The notes under the pieces: generated by a model
The model's database searches: none
What the model was told of the DNA's origin: nothing
The model's input: the letters and a program-made list of their open reading frames with translations, nothing else
In this document: piece after piece, positions 50,824-62,486 of the stretch
How the letters are laid out: every line of letters begins with the position of its first letter
How positions within the stretch are numbered: position 1 is the first letter of the stretch
NCBI RefSeq assembly: GCF_003945595.2
Contig: NW_024104304.1
Location: 496,001 to 560,000, forward strand
Reading direction: 5' to 3'
DNA length: 64,000 nt
Source of the DNA: Pipra filicauda
Taxonomy: Eukaryota; Chordata; Aves; Passeriformes; Pipridae
Translations under genes and position numbers: made by a program

Positions 50824-51804
50824 GATCTGATCCCATTGCATATGCTTAATTTCGTTTATGTATGTACATATTTTTACAAAAACTGAGTCACATAATGCAG
50901 TTTTATTTTTACTAGCCGTCGGTCATCAGTCAGTTGAACAGGTTTGTCATAGTTTTGCAGAAGACTGGCCCTAATGCACACCTTGAAGGTGTGTGGTGCA
51001 TCCACGCTAATAAATAATTTTTTCATCTTATTTTCTTCAGCCAACCATCGCATCACTCAATTTGACTCATTTGTAATTTTTGCCTCCAGAGTGGAAGGAA
51101 TTGCTCCTGCAGCATTGCTGAGATGAGATGAGCTGAAGATAGCAAAATACATTATTCCTGAAATAAATGTCATTCAGTGCAGGGCACTGCTAGCACACAC
51201 ACAGCTGTTCAGGGCAGACTACACTTTTCTTACTTACTTCTCTGACTTCTGCTTGATGCAGAAATACAATCCTCCAAGACAGATACCTTCAAAAAACCTG
51301 AAAAATTCTCAACTGCCTCATTAAAACAACTTGAAAAACCCTTCACTCTCCAAGAGCCACCCCCCTCCTGTACCTTCCTGAACCAGCTGATCCTTCTGGC
51401 TCATTGATTCCTGATGCTCATAACAACAGTCTCATGTCACTTATAGAGATGTGTCTCGATTTGCCTTGCATCTCCAACGGGAAAGTTTGGAAATGGTTGT
51501 TAATCCCAGCTTCCTCTCTCCTTTGATAGTCTCACTGAGAAGAGTGATGTTAAGAAGATCAGAACAGAGGGATGTGTGCTAGCGGCTAAAAGGATTAAAT
51601 CTCCATTTCCCTTTGTCCAGTAGCTTCAAGTTTGTGCAGTTCATCAGGGAAAAACTTTAGCTTAAGTTGGATGATAGATCTAAAGCTCAGCTATCATTTC
51701 CACGGCAACAGATCTGGCAGTCAAAGCAGTGAATGAAATAGCCTCTAGGTTTTATGAACTTAACCCTTCCTGAACCCCATGGTCTTGTTTCTTGAGATCT
51801 CACC
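50824..51804. other. Non-coding, nothing recognised
   Basis: Unique sequence between two LTR copies. Confidence 0.55.
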
Positions 51805-52147
51805 ATTGTCTTCACCATGGGCTGTGGGGGAATCTCTACTTCAATGCCTGGAGCATCTCCTCCCTCTCCTTCTTCACTGACCTTGGTGCCTGAAGAGTTG
51901 TTGCTCTTACGTATTCTCGCTCCTGTCTTCTCTGGTTGCTGTTGCCTAGATGATGTTTTTTCCCCCCTTCTTAACTATGTTATCTCAGAGGGGCTACAAC
52001 TGTCACTGATGGGCTCAGCCTTGGCCAGTGGGTCTGTCTTGGAGCTGGCTGGCATTTCTTTTATTGCACAAGCTTCTAGCAGCTTTTCGCAGAAGTCACC
52101 TCTGTAGCCCCATCAATACCAAATCCTGGCCATCCAAACCCAATAAA
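51805..52147 (-). mobile_element. Partial LTR, same family as 20219-21284
   Basis: Shares order and wording with 20945-21284: ACCATGGGCTG, GGAATCTCT, a CTGGAGCA clause, TCACTGATGGGCTCAGC, TTGGCCA and CCTGGCCA, ending near CCAATAAAT. About a quarter of positions appear changed. The tandem-repeat half and the distal end of the LTR are missing. Confidence 0.75.
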
Positions 52148-52352
52148 TCTGTATTTGTTTTCTCTGCAGGTAAACAAATTCCCTTGGTTCCTGTTGAAGG
52201 AAATGGAAAACTCGCTTCAGCTTTAGTTCGGTGAGAAAAAAATTAAGTATAACCTTACACCAAATAAAGTCCTTCATGCTCCATGTCACTCAGTGCTTCA
52301 GATACACTTAGATTTGCGAAATGGGCATATTTTTGTGTCCCAGTACACTTAC

Positions 52353-52457
52353 TTTCTTGCCCAGGGTATCCAAGAATAATATCCTGACATCCTGGATAAA
52401 CCATCTGCACGTTTCTGCAGAGGGGGCAGCTGCTGACATATTTCTTCTTCATGTTGT
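52353..52457 (-). CDS. Exon-like unit, unassigned (collagen-related or 5' UTR exon?)
   Basis: A 105-bp minus-strand segment is bounded by a good acceptor (CAACTTTTGCAG, 52458-52469) and a near-perfect donor (GAAA|GTAAGTG, 52346-52352). One frame is open throughout and reads from an ATG at position 6 of the exon: MKKKYVSSCPLCRN, then VQMVYPGCQDIILGYPGQE. The length is a multiple of three. I do not recognise the protein. The strand agrees with COL21A1 and lies upstream of it, so it could be a 5' UTR exon of that gene, or an exon of the gene hinted at by the TSPN-like exon at 62.3 kb. It may also be a chance pairing of sites. Confidence 0.35.
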
Positions 52458-52969
52458 CTGCAAAAGTTGAAGTTTGTTCTAAGAAAATACTATCACACAC
52501 TTCTAATTATATGAATTTCTAGAAAAAGTAGTTCCTGTAGTTAAGGAGCTTTAGAAACATTAGTAAAATAAAGTAGAAACAGCTCCATCAAAAAACCCCA
52601 CCAAGATTCCACCTAAATTTCCTCTAATTATCTGGTTAACAATGTTTGGCTATACTACCCTCTTCTAGTATCCAGCTAAGGCTGAAATTATGCTTATAGT
52701 CAAATAGTCAAGTGTGGTTATTTTTAAACAAGGCTTTTACAAAAATAAAAAAAAATTACAAGAAATGTCTGTGATCTTATCTAATTGGTTTAATTTCCTT
52801 GTAAAGTTAAATTCAAAGCCAGAAATCTTCCCTAATGCATTTTCACTGGCGTGAGGAATAACTGTTTGCTGGTTTTATTCCCATTCTGATTCTTCTGATG
52901 TGTTCATTATAATGATTTCCTGTTGTGTAAGCTCAATTTTTATGATATTTTAGCTCAAAAAGAACAGCA

Positions 52970-53090
52970 TAACCCCCAGGTAGTCCCATGGATGGAGCAG
53001 TGCCAGGCAGACCGCTGGCTCCAGCAGCACCTTTCTTACCGGGGTGGCCTTGGCATCCAGTCTTCCTTGTCCTGCTTCGTCCATGGCACC
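52970..53090 (-). pseudogene. Degenerate collagen-like Gly-X-Y block
   Basis: Read on the minus strand from 53058 to 52970 in one frame, glycine occupies nearly every third codon: GCQ GHP GKK GAA GAS GLP, then GTA, PSM, GLP, GGY (9 of 10 triplets). To its 5' side, 53090-53060 reads GAM, DEA, GQ and then needs a one-base shift to enter the frame. The GC-rich patch stands out from AT-rich surroundings. A Gly lost in two triplets and a frameshift suggest a decayed triple-helix coding sequence, possibly an old exon or retrocopy. No flanking splice sites of quality were seen on the helix itself. The parent collagen is not identifiable. Confidence 0.5.
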
Positions 53091-56000
53091 TTCAATGTCA
53101 TGCAGTACTTTGTCTCCCTTCCTAAACAACTAACTCAGTTTTAGTAGCACTTTGTAAATTATGGCTGCCAAACACCATTGGAGCAGTTGTTTAACTCTTC
53201 CTGGCTTTATTCAATTGTTTTTGCAAGGAATTCATGTGAGATGAATACAACAGGATTAGAGAGAAGGGAACAAACAGATCAGAACCATTACTTTACTTGC
53301 AGTTCCTTCTGTGCCTTTTCCTTCCTTTAAAATAAAATAAAAATGTTGGTATTGCATTTAATTTCAAAACCCAGTTACTTCCCACTGGTTTACCTATGAG
53401 CAAGTGTAGCCAATATTTTACAGTTTATTAGTATCTTCGCTGAGATCCAAGCAACCTGCAAATTATCCATCATAATGATGAAGGTAGTGGAGGATGACTG
53501 ATATTTTATTCAGAACATTTAGCTGTACAAAATGAAAAATATAATAAATGTATATGGTTGGCAACAAAATACAGGAGAACAGCAAGTGTGAAAAGCTCAT
53601 AAAAATTATAAACATGAAAACAGTTAAACCAGTATTTTGAGTTTAAATCCATTGCAAGCATGCATAGCAAACTATCTTTTCATCTCTTTTAGCAAATATA
53701 CCTGGAATTTTCCTTAGAGCTAGAAGGAAACTTCTTGCATAGAAAACAATTAGAATAGCATAAATGCTACTTTCTTTTTTTTTTAAAATCTTATTTCAAT
53801 TTTTCCACCTCAAATTATGTGCTTCTTCTCTCTGATATTCATTAAGATAATGCATCTAGCTTTTAATTGGCAAGTTTAGATTGTAAATGTCATAGCATTT
53901 TAATACATACTGTATTTATATATTTATTTCTGTTACTTGATATATTCTCTTTCATTTGATATATTTGTTCCTATTACACATATGGGAAAACCTGGTCTCA
54001 AAATGTACTGTGACTTACTCAAATCTATTCTTAATTCATAACTGGCTGTCAGAAAACAAGAATTCTTGAGTTCTTGTCCATAGGTTTTAGGCTACAGCAT
54101 TTCAAAGAAGAGATGGTGAAGATGGGCATTATTGGACTAAAAATTGAATTGAACGAACTGTTAGATATTCAGGACTGTATTATTCAAAACCAAGAGGTAT
54201 CACTCAGCCTCAAGCAAAAGATTTATGCCCTAAATGAGGTTGTTACAGCTGTGTCTATGTCCCCAGTTCAAGCAGAATAATCCTTTCCACAACTCTTTTG
54301 ACCCCAGTTTTCAACTTACTTCCTGATCCTTGCCCTAGTACACTGTGAAAAATCCCAGAAGCCCACTGCCTTACAGGTGTGTGCACACTGGCAGCACAGC
54401 ACAGATGGTCTGTGTGTTACGGACTTTTTTTTCCCTACAGCCACATGCATTTACACTTAGAGATTGGACATGTTTCCAACTAGCTGCTGATTTGTTTTCC
54501 ACTGAAATGTATTTCCTCTCTGCTTTAACCTTACTTGCCCTGTGCTTACTGTACTGTAAGAAAAAAATGTCAGAGAACTGTCTAACTCTCCATTTAAAGC
54601 AAAACCTTCTGAGAAACTGTCTTCATATCTTCTGTCCGTGTCATGTCTGCTAGCCCTGCAAACTCTGCAGAAAGCAGGAAATGAAAATTAGGCTAGTTGT
54701 ATTTTGTTGCTGCTATCCATGTTAATCTAAATGCCAAGCCTCACACATATTCATGATTGATTGCAAATCTGGCTTACCTGATTGCATGTAATTAGTAGCA
54801 GTTTAAACTCACAACTGCCCCAGGGAGATGTGTAAGTCCTGGAATTCCAGGAATTGTTGTCATTCCTTTCCAATCAGTTGCTCCATACTTACATACGTAT
54901 TTAGGGATCTGTCTGACTTCTGTGAAACCAGCTACCAAAGGAAGACAATGCAAAAGTTTCACTCAAACACTTTTTTCTGTGTATTTGTTTCAGTGGCTTT
55001 GGTGGTCCATCTCACAGTGCCAGCCAGTATGGAAAGCACAGTTAGCATATGCTTCTCTCTGCTCCTCTTTCCATTGCTCCCAGAGCACATTCAGCTTAAG
55101 AAGCGCCCTTCCCAAAGCTATTTCAGAGGCCAGTGGCCACCTCCCTACCTATAAGAGTGCACTATTAGACAGCTCCACAAAGATCACAGCAAGGCAACTA
55201 GTTTTTCTGTATCTGTTAGCACATATACATATATGATAAGATCCATTGAAAATTCAAATCTAGATTAGAAGAGAAAGCATACATCAATGCACACCTTCTG
55301 TGAAAATGAAACAGACTATCTCATAAGGGACAATCCCGAACAGACCACGGAACGAAACATCTCCAAATTACGTCTGTGAACATCTGTTCAAGAAAAATGA
55401 GCAACAAACAGATGGCAAGCAAAAATTAACTCTCCTCAAACTGTCACAGAAGTTGAATATATCCAGAGCATTTGCAGATTAGCAAACTCTCTGCTATGAG
55501 CAATAAGAACAGGCTCCCCAGTGCAATGTACAGCACAAATTTCAGCTGTAAAGGACTACAGTAAAAGTTACCAGAGTGCCACAGAATGCCTAGGAGGGTC
55601 CAACTTCAGCAACTGGTGACAACCTGTTTTCAAATCCATCCCCTCCCTGCCCTCTCCTTAGCCTTTTCCAGTCCCATTGCCTTTTGGAGGAAACCAACTT
55701 TGTGCCAGATTTACATAAAGTGATAAAAATGTGCGTGGCCAACAGATACGGAGTTAGCTAATAAACAAGGGCAGCTATGGTCTTTGGTTGCTAAGCTGCT
55801 TACAGAATTTGGTGGTACTGTATTGTATTTTATTTGTATAAAATACAATTAAATAAATCAAAATTAAGAATTCAGACTTTGATTCTAAAAACTATCCTTA
55901 AGGGAGCATTCAGCAAAGACACAAAAGCAGTAAGCTAGTGAGGGACCATGCAATACATGACTTAATATTAACAGCCAAATTATTTACTTTAGGAACTTCT

Positions 56001-56717
56001 AACAACAAGTTTTGAACAGTGAGCATTTCCTAACTCTGTAAAGTGTATTAAATGCAGATTTTTAAAGGAGAGGGGGCAATATGGTGCAATGCCAAAAGGA
56101 AGCTTTGTCATCATCCACTGGGACTTTCTGCCACTGACCATTCAAGACTCTGTAGTGTCCTGACCAACTTCCTACACCTGATTTTGTAAACACAACCACT
56201 GCCATTTAAAAAAAAACTTTTAAAAGTGAAAGAAGGACTGCTGCATATTTTTTAACCTTTTTCTTAGCAGTGTAGATAGCTAATAGTTGGGGAAACTGAA
56301 CAAATAAAGTAGTGTTAAAATATGCTTTAATCCCCATTACTATAGGTACTTCTTAGTATGGTAAACCACCAGGCATATTGAATCACACGTTCATGAACTG
56401 CAGTAATTAAAATTGTAATTAGATACTCATCATGTGAGACTATAACAGGAGTAGAAAACAGTGATCAATAGTTCACATGTACAGCATGTTGCATTGTTAG
56501 GAGCAATGTTTCAGAGAATGTAAGTGGTCAGGCCCTGGTCTTCAACTTCCCAAGCCACCAAGAGCATCAGAGCCCATTGCAATGGAGAACCACACAATAC
56601 TGGGGCAGAAACTCTTGAACAGGAACAGATGCAAGCTGGTAAATCCACTTACACAGCGCTGCACTGTATAGATTGAACAACTCAGGTTCACAACAAGAAA
56701 GTGGAGTCATACAGTGC

Positions 56718-56748
56718 TGCCTCCAGCTGCCTCCAGCTGCCTCCTTCT
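56718..56748. repeat. Tandem repeat of an 11-bp CTGCCTCCAG unit, three copies
   Basis: CTGCCTCCAG occurs three times head to tail with the last unit diverged (CTGCCTCCTT). Confidence 0.85.
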
Positions 56749-56999
56749 GCTTTTCCCCACAGAACCAATCAGCCAGCTTCCATACAGCCAACTCACCTGT
56801 CACTCAATTAAGAATTAACATTAAAAACACTATTTCAAAATTAACACAAATGAACTTCAGATATCTCTGTATTCCCTCAGTGCTGAAATTCTTATATTTT
56901 GCTTCCATTGTTTTATACAGTTGTCTTGTGTTTTCAATTAGAATTAGGTTGGATCATAGCACACTGGATTATGACCTCCCCTATTTCCTGACAGAAACT

Positions 57000-57080
57000 C
57001 ACTTGCATACATATATGTGGTTATGTACATGTACATGTATGCAATATATATATGCACGTACAAATATATAAGATGCACGT
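57000..57080. repeat. Alternating purine-pyrimidine microsatellite-like patch
   Basis: ATACATATATGTGG, TGTACATGTACATGTATGC, ATATATATATGCACGTAC and TGCACGTGCATG succeed one another. Mostly alternating purine/pyrimidine, so non-B DNA is possible. Confidence 0.8.
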
Positions 57081-60000
57081 GCATGGACAAGTATACTGCC
57101 TGCATGGGCAAACCCGGCACTTCTAGAAAGCATAAACCTGCTAGTACAGACAGACTCTGATCTGTGCATAATCTACAGATGGGGTCCAAATCGGATGCTT
57201 TTCACATCCAGCACTTGCACAATGCAAAATTATCTGAGCTCACAGCAGCAGTGGTTTTGCAGGGGGTTTTGACTGTGTTGCAGGTGTCAAAAAGTCAAAA
57301 ATGCTTCAAGGCTTTTAATTCTGACTACACTAGATGTGTCAGAGACTGAAGAAAATTATTACTGGCTCAAAACAACTCAAGTGTGGGGTGGGAGAGATGA
57401 ACTTGGATATTATTTGCTCTAATTAGGAGTTATTCTTTGGGTATGGATTTAACTCTATCTATGTTATGTATTAAAATATGCAAGAGTATTGCCAGAAGGA
57501 TGTCATCAAATTTTAATATACGTTATTGCCTTGTAGTGAACATTTTACAGTTTGCTATAAAAGTTTTAGACCTTATAGCTTAGTATCCCCAAACTCCCAT
57601 AAACTCCATTTCTTCTTGATCTCCCTATCCGACTGAATAACAGCTGTCAATATTAGACACAAATGCATTACCTTTCCCCAGAAACCTTCACCAGTAACAT
57701 AGCACACTGCTGTAGAGACTTCATTGCAATTCATGTATCTTTACCTTCCTATAATGCTTTATATGTGCTGCTCTGGAGTTTTCAGGTTCACACACAGTAC
57801 AGCCGTGATTGGAGTGAATCAGCAATACACAGCAGCACTTTTGGGAAAGAGATGAAAAATGCTTCTACATATAAAGACAGAGAAAATTTCAATCTCTCTA
57901 TTTTTGGGGCAGAAAAGAAGAAGATAATACAAAAACCATGAGTAAACAAAAACAAGTTTCTGAAAGTCATCAGGAGAAGCTCATCGCCAGAAAGGTGAAA
58001 TTCTCCAGAAGTCCTGCAAGAACACCAATTCAGTATTCACTCAGTGAGAACAGAGCTGTCTTTGAGTCACTGGTACCACCACTTGCACACCAAGGCTTTC
58101 CCTTCCATAGGACTACTACTTTCGAATTTGTTTCTCAGTTTTGAAAGCATGATTGGCAATCCCTGCAGTGGTAGGGAGACTCGCTGCATAACAAATTAGG
58201 GGTGTTTTGTTATGTTTTCCAAACAATTATGTAACTTTGAGCAATTCCCGTATTTTCATACAGACAGTTTCTTAGCCTAAGGTTCTGCGGATTCTAAAGA
58301 ATTTATGCAAAGGAAGCATCTAATATTATTGGTAATAAAGTTCATTCTCCTCCCCCATGCTTTTATATTTACCATTTACAGATAAAAAATTCCAATAAAA
58401 AACTTGAAGAAAAAGTGACATAACTCCTTGTCAAGGTACTAATTTTCTCTTTAAAAGTTAATGTTAGCTTGCTTGGTATTGCCACAGCCAGACTTTTTAA
58501 AACACACAGAATAAAAAGCAAAATATTCCATCCAACGTGGAGCTTTCTCAGACCTTTCTCACCTTAAATAACTACTGTTGCTTGAAGAAGAAAAGTGTTG
58601 TCTATTAAGGAAATTAAAAGAAAAAGTAATCAGAGACCCATGAAAGTAAAAATCCACTAAAATTGTACAATTGTCCCACAGTTCTGACAATTCTATACTC
58701 TATTGGATCACTTAGAACTCTGCTAGCAATAGATAATTGTGTTGTATCATCTTAAGTGAATTTATTATTGGTGAGTATTATTAAATTACCACACTGAGGC
58801 ACAGCCCTTTCCCTTCACCTTCTCGTCACACCCTGAGGCAGAAGATATTGCAGTTTTACCTTGTTTTTCAGTACAGCCCTGGAGACACAAGTAAAAAGTG
58901 CTGCCATTACCAATCCTGGTAGTGATTCCCATAGCAGCCTATATCCTGAATAACACTCAGGGCTGAGAAACCTGCATTTCTAGTGCAGCCTACAGCATCG
59001 GCCAACTGTGACAGCTAAGCTTGAGAAATCTTCACGTCACACGTGTACGGCATGAAACAGCACAGTATAGATGAGATCAGGTACCAGAGCAGAGGCTATC
59101 ATGACAGTGATGATTAAAACTTCTCAGCTTCCTCCATGTACTTTTAGGTCTGGCTGCTAGGATGACAGCTTGCTCAGAGTGACACCAGAATGCTTCAGTT
59201 TGGGAATTTATATTTTTTTTTCCCCACAGAGAATCAGAAGTGTATGTTGATGTCTTAATGAGTGATTAAAATCCCAAATCCCACAGCAGCTATCCTCAAC
59301 AGGCTACAGGCCTTGCTTCCTCACGGCTGAGAGGAGCCACAAGTCCTACACAAGGCCAAGTTTCTGGAGCCCAGGTGCTTTTCCACAGGCAGAGAGGAGA
59401 GGTGTGGGAAGCCATTTGTGATTTGTCATGGGATCACAGTGCACAGGCAATCAAAAAGATTGTGCTGACCACCAGATTTTCATTCTTAAAGGGTGCAGAA
59501 AAAATGTGCTATTACTGAAGCCCAGCACAGACAGATGAAAGCATGTGCACACTGGCTTTGCTGCCCTGCTTCCCACCCTACTCACTTCAAAGCTGGCTTG
59601 GTAAGAGAAGGGTGTACCTTGTTTTGGTATTGAAACTGAAGCATATTGCTACTATAACTCTATCAGGCTGTCCTTTTTGCCCTTGATAGTTGTATTAAAA
59701 GAAAAATGGGCTAGAGAAGGGAATCAGCAGCAATTCCATGTGGACATGACAAGCTCCTAGGGGACTTCAGGTTGTGTTTAAAGGTTACCTGGTGGCTCAG
59801 GGCTCCATGTCTTCGCAATCTACTGCTGGCACACTGGAACAACAGGTTTCCAGCAACATCGAGTTCAGTACTTTCTCTACACCGCCAAAGAAGATACATT
59901 ATTTATTTTTTTGAGTTCTGATTTTTATCCAAAGGTAAATTTGCTGGCAAATGAGTTTCGGTCACTCTGCAGGCTGGGGAGTGATAAGCAGTGGAGTGCT

Positions 60001-61744
60001 GGCAGGCCTTTTCTTCACCTGTGAATGGGAAGAAGATTTTGAAGGCAAAGCCTGTGCAGGCAGGGAGGAGGCAGAGGGAAGTGGAGAGAAACAGCCCCTG
60101 TCTATGCCAAGTGGAGGCAGACAGCTGGGATTGCAGCATGCAGCTCTTGGGAATGGCACTTGGTCCTGGCTTTGCTTTTGTTTTTGCTGTGTGAGGAACT
60201 GCAAAGCTGCTTCTTCTCAGAGTGCATTAGAAAGGCTGTAAAGTCCCATAGCAGAGCTGCCTCTTGGCAGACACTGCAAGTGCAATCACCTAAATGTTTT
60301 GAGTCCCCCACAATTTCCACATCAAGCAGGACCTCTGCAATTACTGTTGGCTGGGCACCTGCACGCCCCTCGGGAGGTGACCTACCCAGCACCAGGCTGG
60401 CTTGCTGGCACAGCAGCTCTAATCCATTCCCAACTACTAGTCCCCTTCTGAGCCCTCTCCACAGGCAGCACTCACTATAAACATCAGCCTCTTCACTTTG
60501 ACAAAAAACATCATAGTTTCCGAATGTTCTTGCTTTATATGCCAAGTGAGTGGAGGCCTAAAACTTGCTCTTTCTGTCTATAAGCTAATTTCAGCTGTGC
60601 AGTCATAAAAAAGCAGCATGTTCTTAGATAACACAGACAATTAGGGGGAACTGGAAAGCTAATATTAAATAATCAACAGCAAAAGCAATCATGAGAGGAA
60701 ACCTGCACTGCCAGGAAGAGAGCACAGCCTGGCTGTACTGGGAAACTCCCAGCAGTCTTCCAAGCAGCCTTTATCTGTCTTACGGTGATTTTCATATTAC
60801 TGTAAGGTTACCTGAGAGACACATAAAATAATTACTTTTAACTACATATGCTATGACATTAATTAGTAAACAAACCCATGAGTAAAACAAACCCACAAAC
60901 CAAACCCCTACCCCTATTCTGCTCCTGACACACCTTGTCACCATGCAAGCATGGCAGCCACTCTGTCCATCAGCCTAGTGAAGCTTCTGATTTCATGCAG
61001 CCTCAGACACTGCTCTGCCACTTAAACTCATCCCTCCATTTTATCCAGGACCAATAGGTCCCCGCACAAATAAGATTTCAGGTGCTGTGGAGAAGCTGCA
61101 GAGTCTCCTAATCAAATACTGACTAGAAGGCAATTACATCTCTGCTGATTTCAACAATAAATTAATTTTCTTTTTCAGTTGAAAGTTTAGGTCAAATATT
61201 GACTGTCTGCAGCTTTATCAGGAATAGCATTCTTTATATTAAAAGTATACCACCTAATTTTCTTCTAACTCCATTTTCTCTCTCTTAATTTCTTCCATTT
61301 AGATCCACAAAAAATATTCAAATTAATACAGTAAACGCTTTCACAAATTCCAGGCTTGGTTAGTAACCACAACACTGCATTTGCATATAGAAAGGATGCC
61401 ACTACTACACAGAATTATGTGACCTGTTGGTGGTCAAAGCATGAAAATTTCCCTCCTTTTTGAGCTGTATGGTCACCACTAGAGGGAGGAGTTGGTTAAA
61501 TACTCTAATTCCTTCTGCGGGAAAAACACTGACTAGTTGTAAAGACCTCTTAAGAGAGATTACGTAATAAGAAAGAAGAAAAACAAGTTTGCCACAATTA
61601 AAAGCTCAATTGTTTTACCTCCAAAAATCAGGGTTTTTTTTCTTATTTCTATAAGATCAATAAAGGGAGCAGGAGGGAGGGCAGCAGAGAACCTGCCTGA
61701 AGATTGTAAAAAATTCTTAGTAAAAGGGTCTGCTTTTGGCAAAC

Positions 61745-61850
61745 TAAAAAACAAAAAAAACCAACAAAACAAAACAAAACAAAAAAGAAACCCCAACAGA
61801 CCAATCCAAACAAAAGCCAACAGCAAAAACAAAAAACCCAAACAACCCAG
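61745..61850. repeat. A-rich (AAAAC)n-type simple repeat
   Basis: CAACAAAACAAAACAAAAC core with flanking A-rich degenerated units. Probably derived from a poly-A tail. Confidence 0.88.
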
Positions 61851-62282
61851 TGAAAAGTCTCACCAGAACTAAAATAGAAGGATACTGACTGTAATGGAAA
61901 TAAGACATTCCTTAAAAATTACATAAGGAGCAGTTCGCATCAGGGATGATAGAAAAAGGTTCACTAGTAGAAAAGGTAAATAAACTCTCAGAAAAATAAC
62001 CAACTAGTGAGTCCCACCAGTGAACCAGTCAACATCACACACCATCAGGTACCTGGAGGAAGCAAAGAGTGACCCAACTTGCTGAGCCACACACCAAAAG
62101 AGGACTCATCAGCTGATGGCTTCAGTGGCAAAATATATTCATTTCTGCAAGTATTGCTGCCCTCACTTTTGGGGATAGAATGGACCAAATCTAACAATCA
62201 AACAATAATTTTGCATTATTTTCTTTCATGCTCAGTGCTATCTTCTGCCAAGACCATCAAAAGCTTTCCTTGCATTCTTGAC

Positions 62283-62486
62283 CGTCTGAGCATGAGTCTT
62301 TGATCTGGTGTGGTATAGGAGAGCCCCAGAGGTTGCCTATCTGTCAGGACATGAATGACAACAAGGTCTTTGCTGTTAGAATTGCTGACTTGCCATAAAC
62401 CCCACCCAAGCCACAGATTGCCTTTCACAACCTCAAAGGCTGAAATGATGGAATACTCAGATGGGAAGCCCTTTGGGTAAGCCACA
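62283..62486 (-). CDS. TSPN/laminin-G-like exon of an unassigned FACIT-like collagen gene or pseudogene
   Basis: The minus-strand acceptor TTTTTCTTACAG (62487-62498) is strong. One base completes a split codon and the frame then reads VAYPKGFPSEYSIISAFEV, with WLGWGLWQV and, further on, DLVVIHV and LSYTT. This is the start of a TSPN domain in the FACIT manner (YPxGFPxEYSxxxxF...W.LWQ). The COL21A1 exon at 693-477 starts at the same point with the same phase (one base, then NVFPEGLP), so the intron position is conserved. The frame stays open past the likely exon end; a weak donor (AGACG|GTCAAG) lies at 62282, giving about 204 bp. The sequence is not a close copy of COL21A1 and diverges after LSYTT. 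It could be part of a second collagen gene upstream of COL21A1, or a decayed duplicate. Confidence 0.6.

Larger units (their letters stand above)
53091..62282. other. Non-coding, mostly unique sequence
   Basis: About 9 kb with no supported gene. Contains an 11-bp tandem (CTGCCTCCAG type, 56718-56748), an alternating TG/TA/CA patch (57000-57080), and an A/C-rich repeat (61745-61850). Unassigned ORFs include minus 60102-60545 (147 codons) and plus 54074-54280 (68 codons with a coiled-coil-like composition). Neither has recognisable homology. Confidence 0.45.

Noticed and set aside
50311..50841. 176-codon minus-strand ORF
   Set aside because: It spans the 50332-50817 LTR from end to end and has low-complexity Pro/Ser composition.
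51345..51435. Further collagen-like Gly triplets on the minus strand
   Set aside because: Only three glycines fall in register, which is near chance.
54074..54280. Plus-strand coiled-coil-like ORF flanked by possible acceptor and donor
   Set aside because: The splice sites are weak (GAG|GTATCA donor), the strand is opposite to the local genes, and no homology is recognised.
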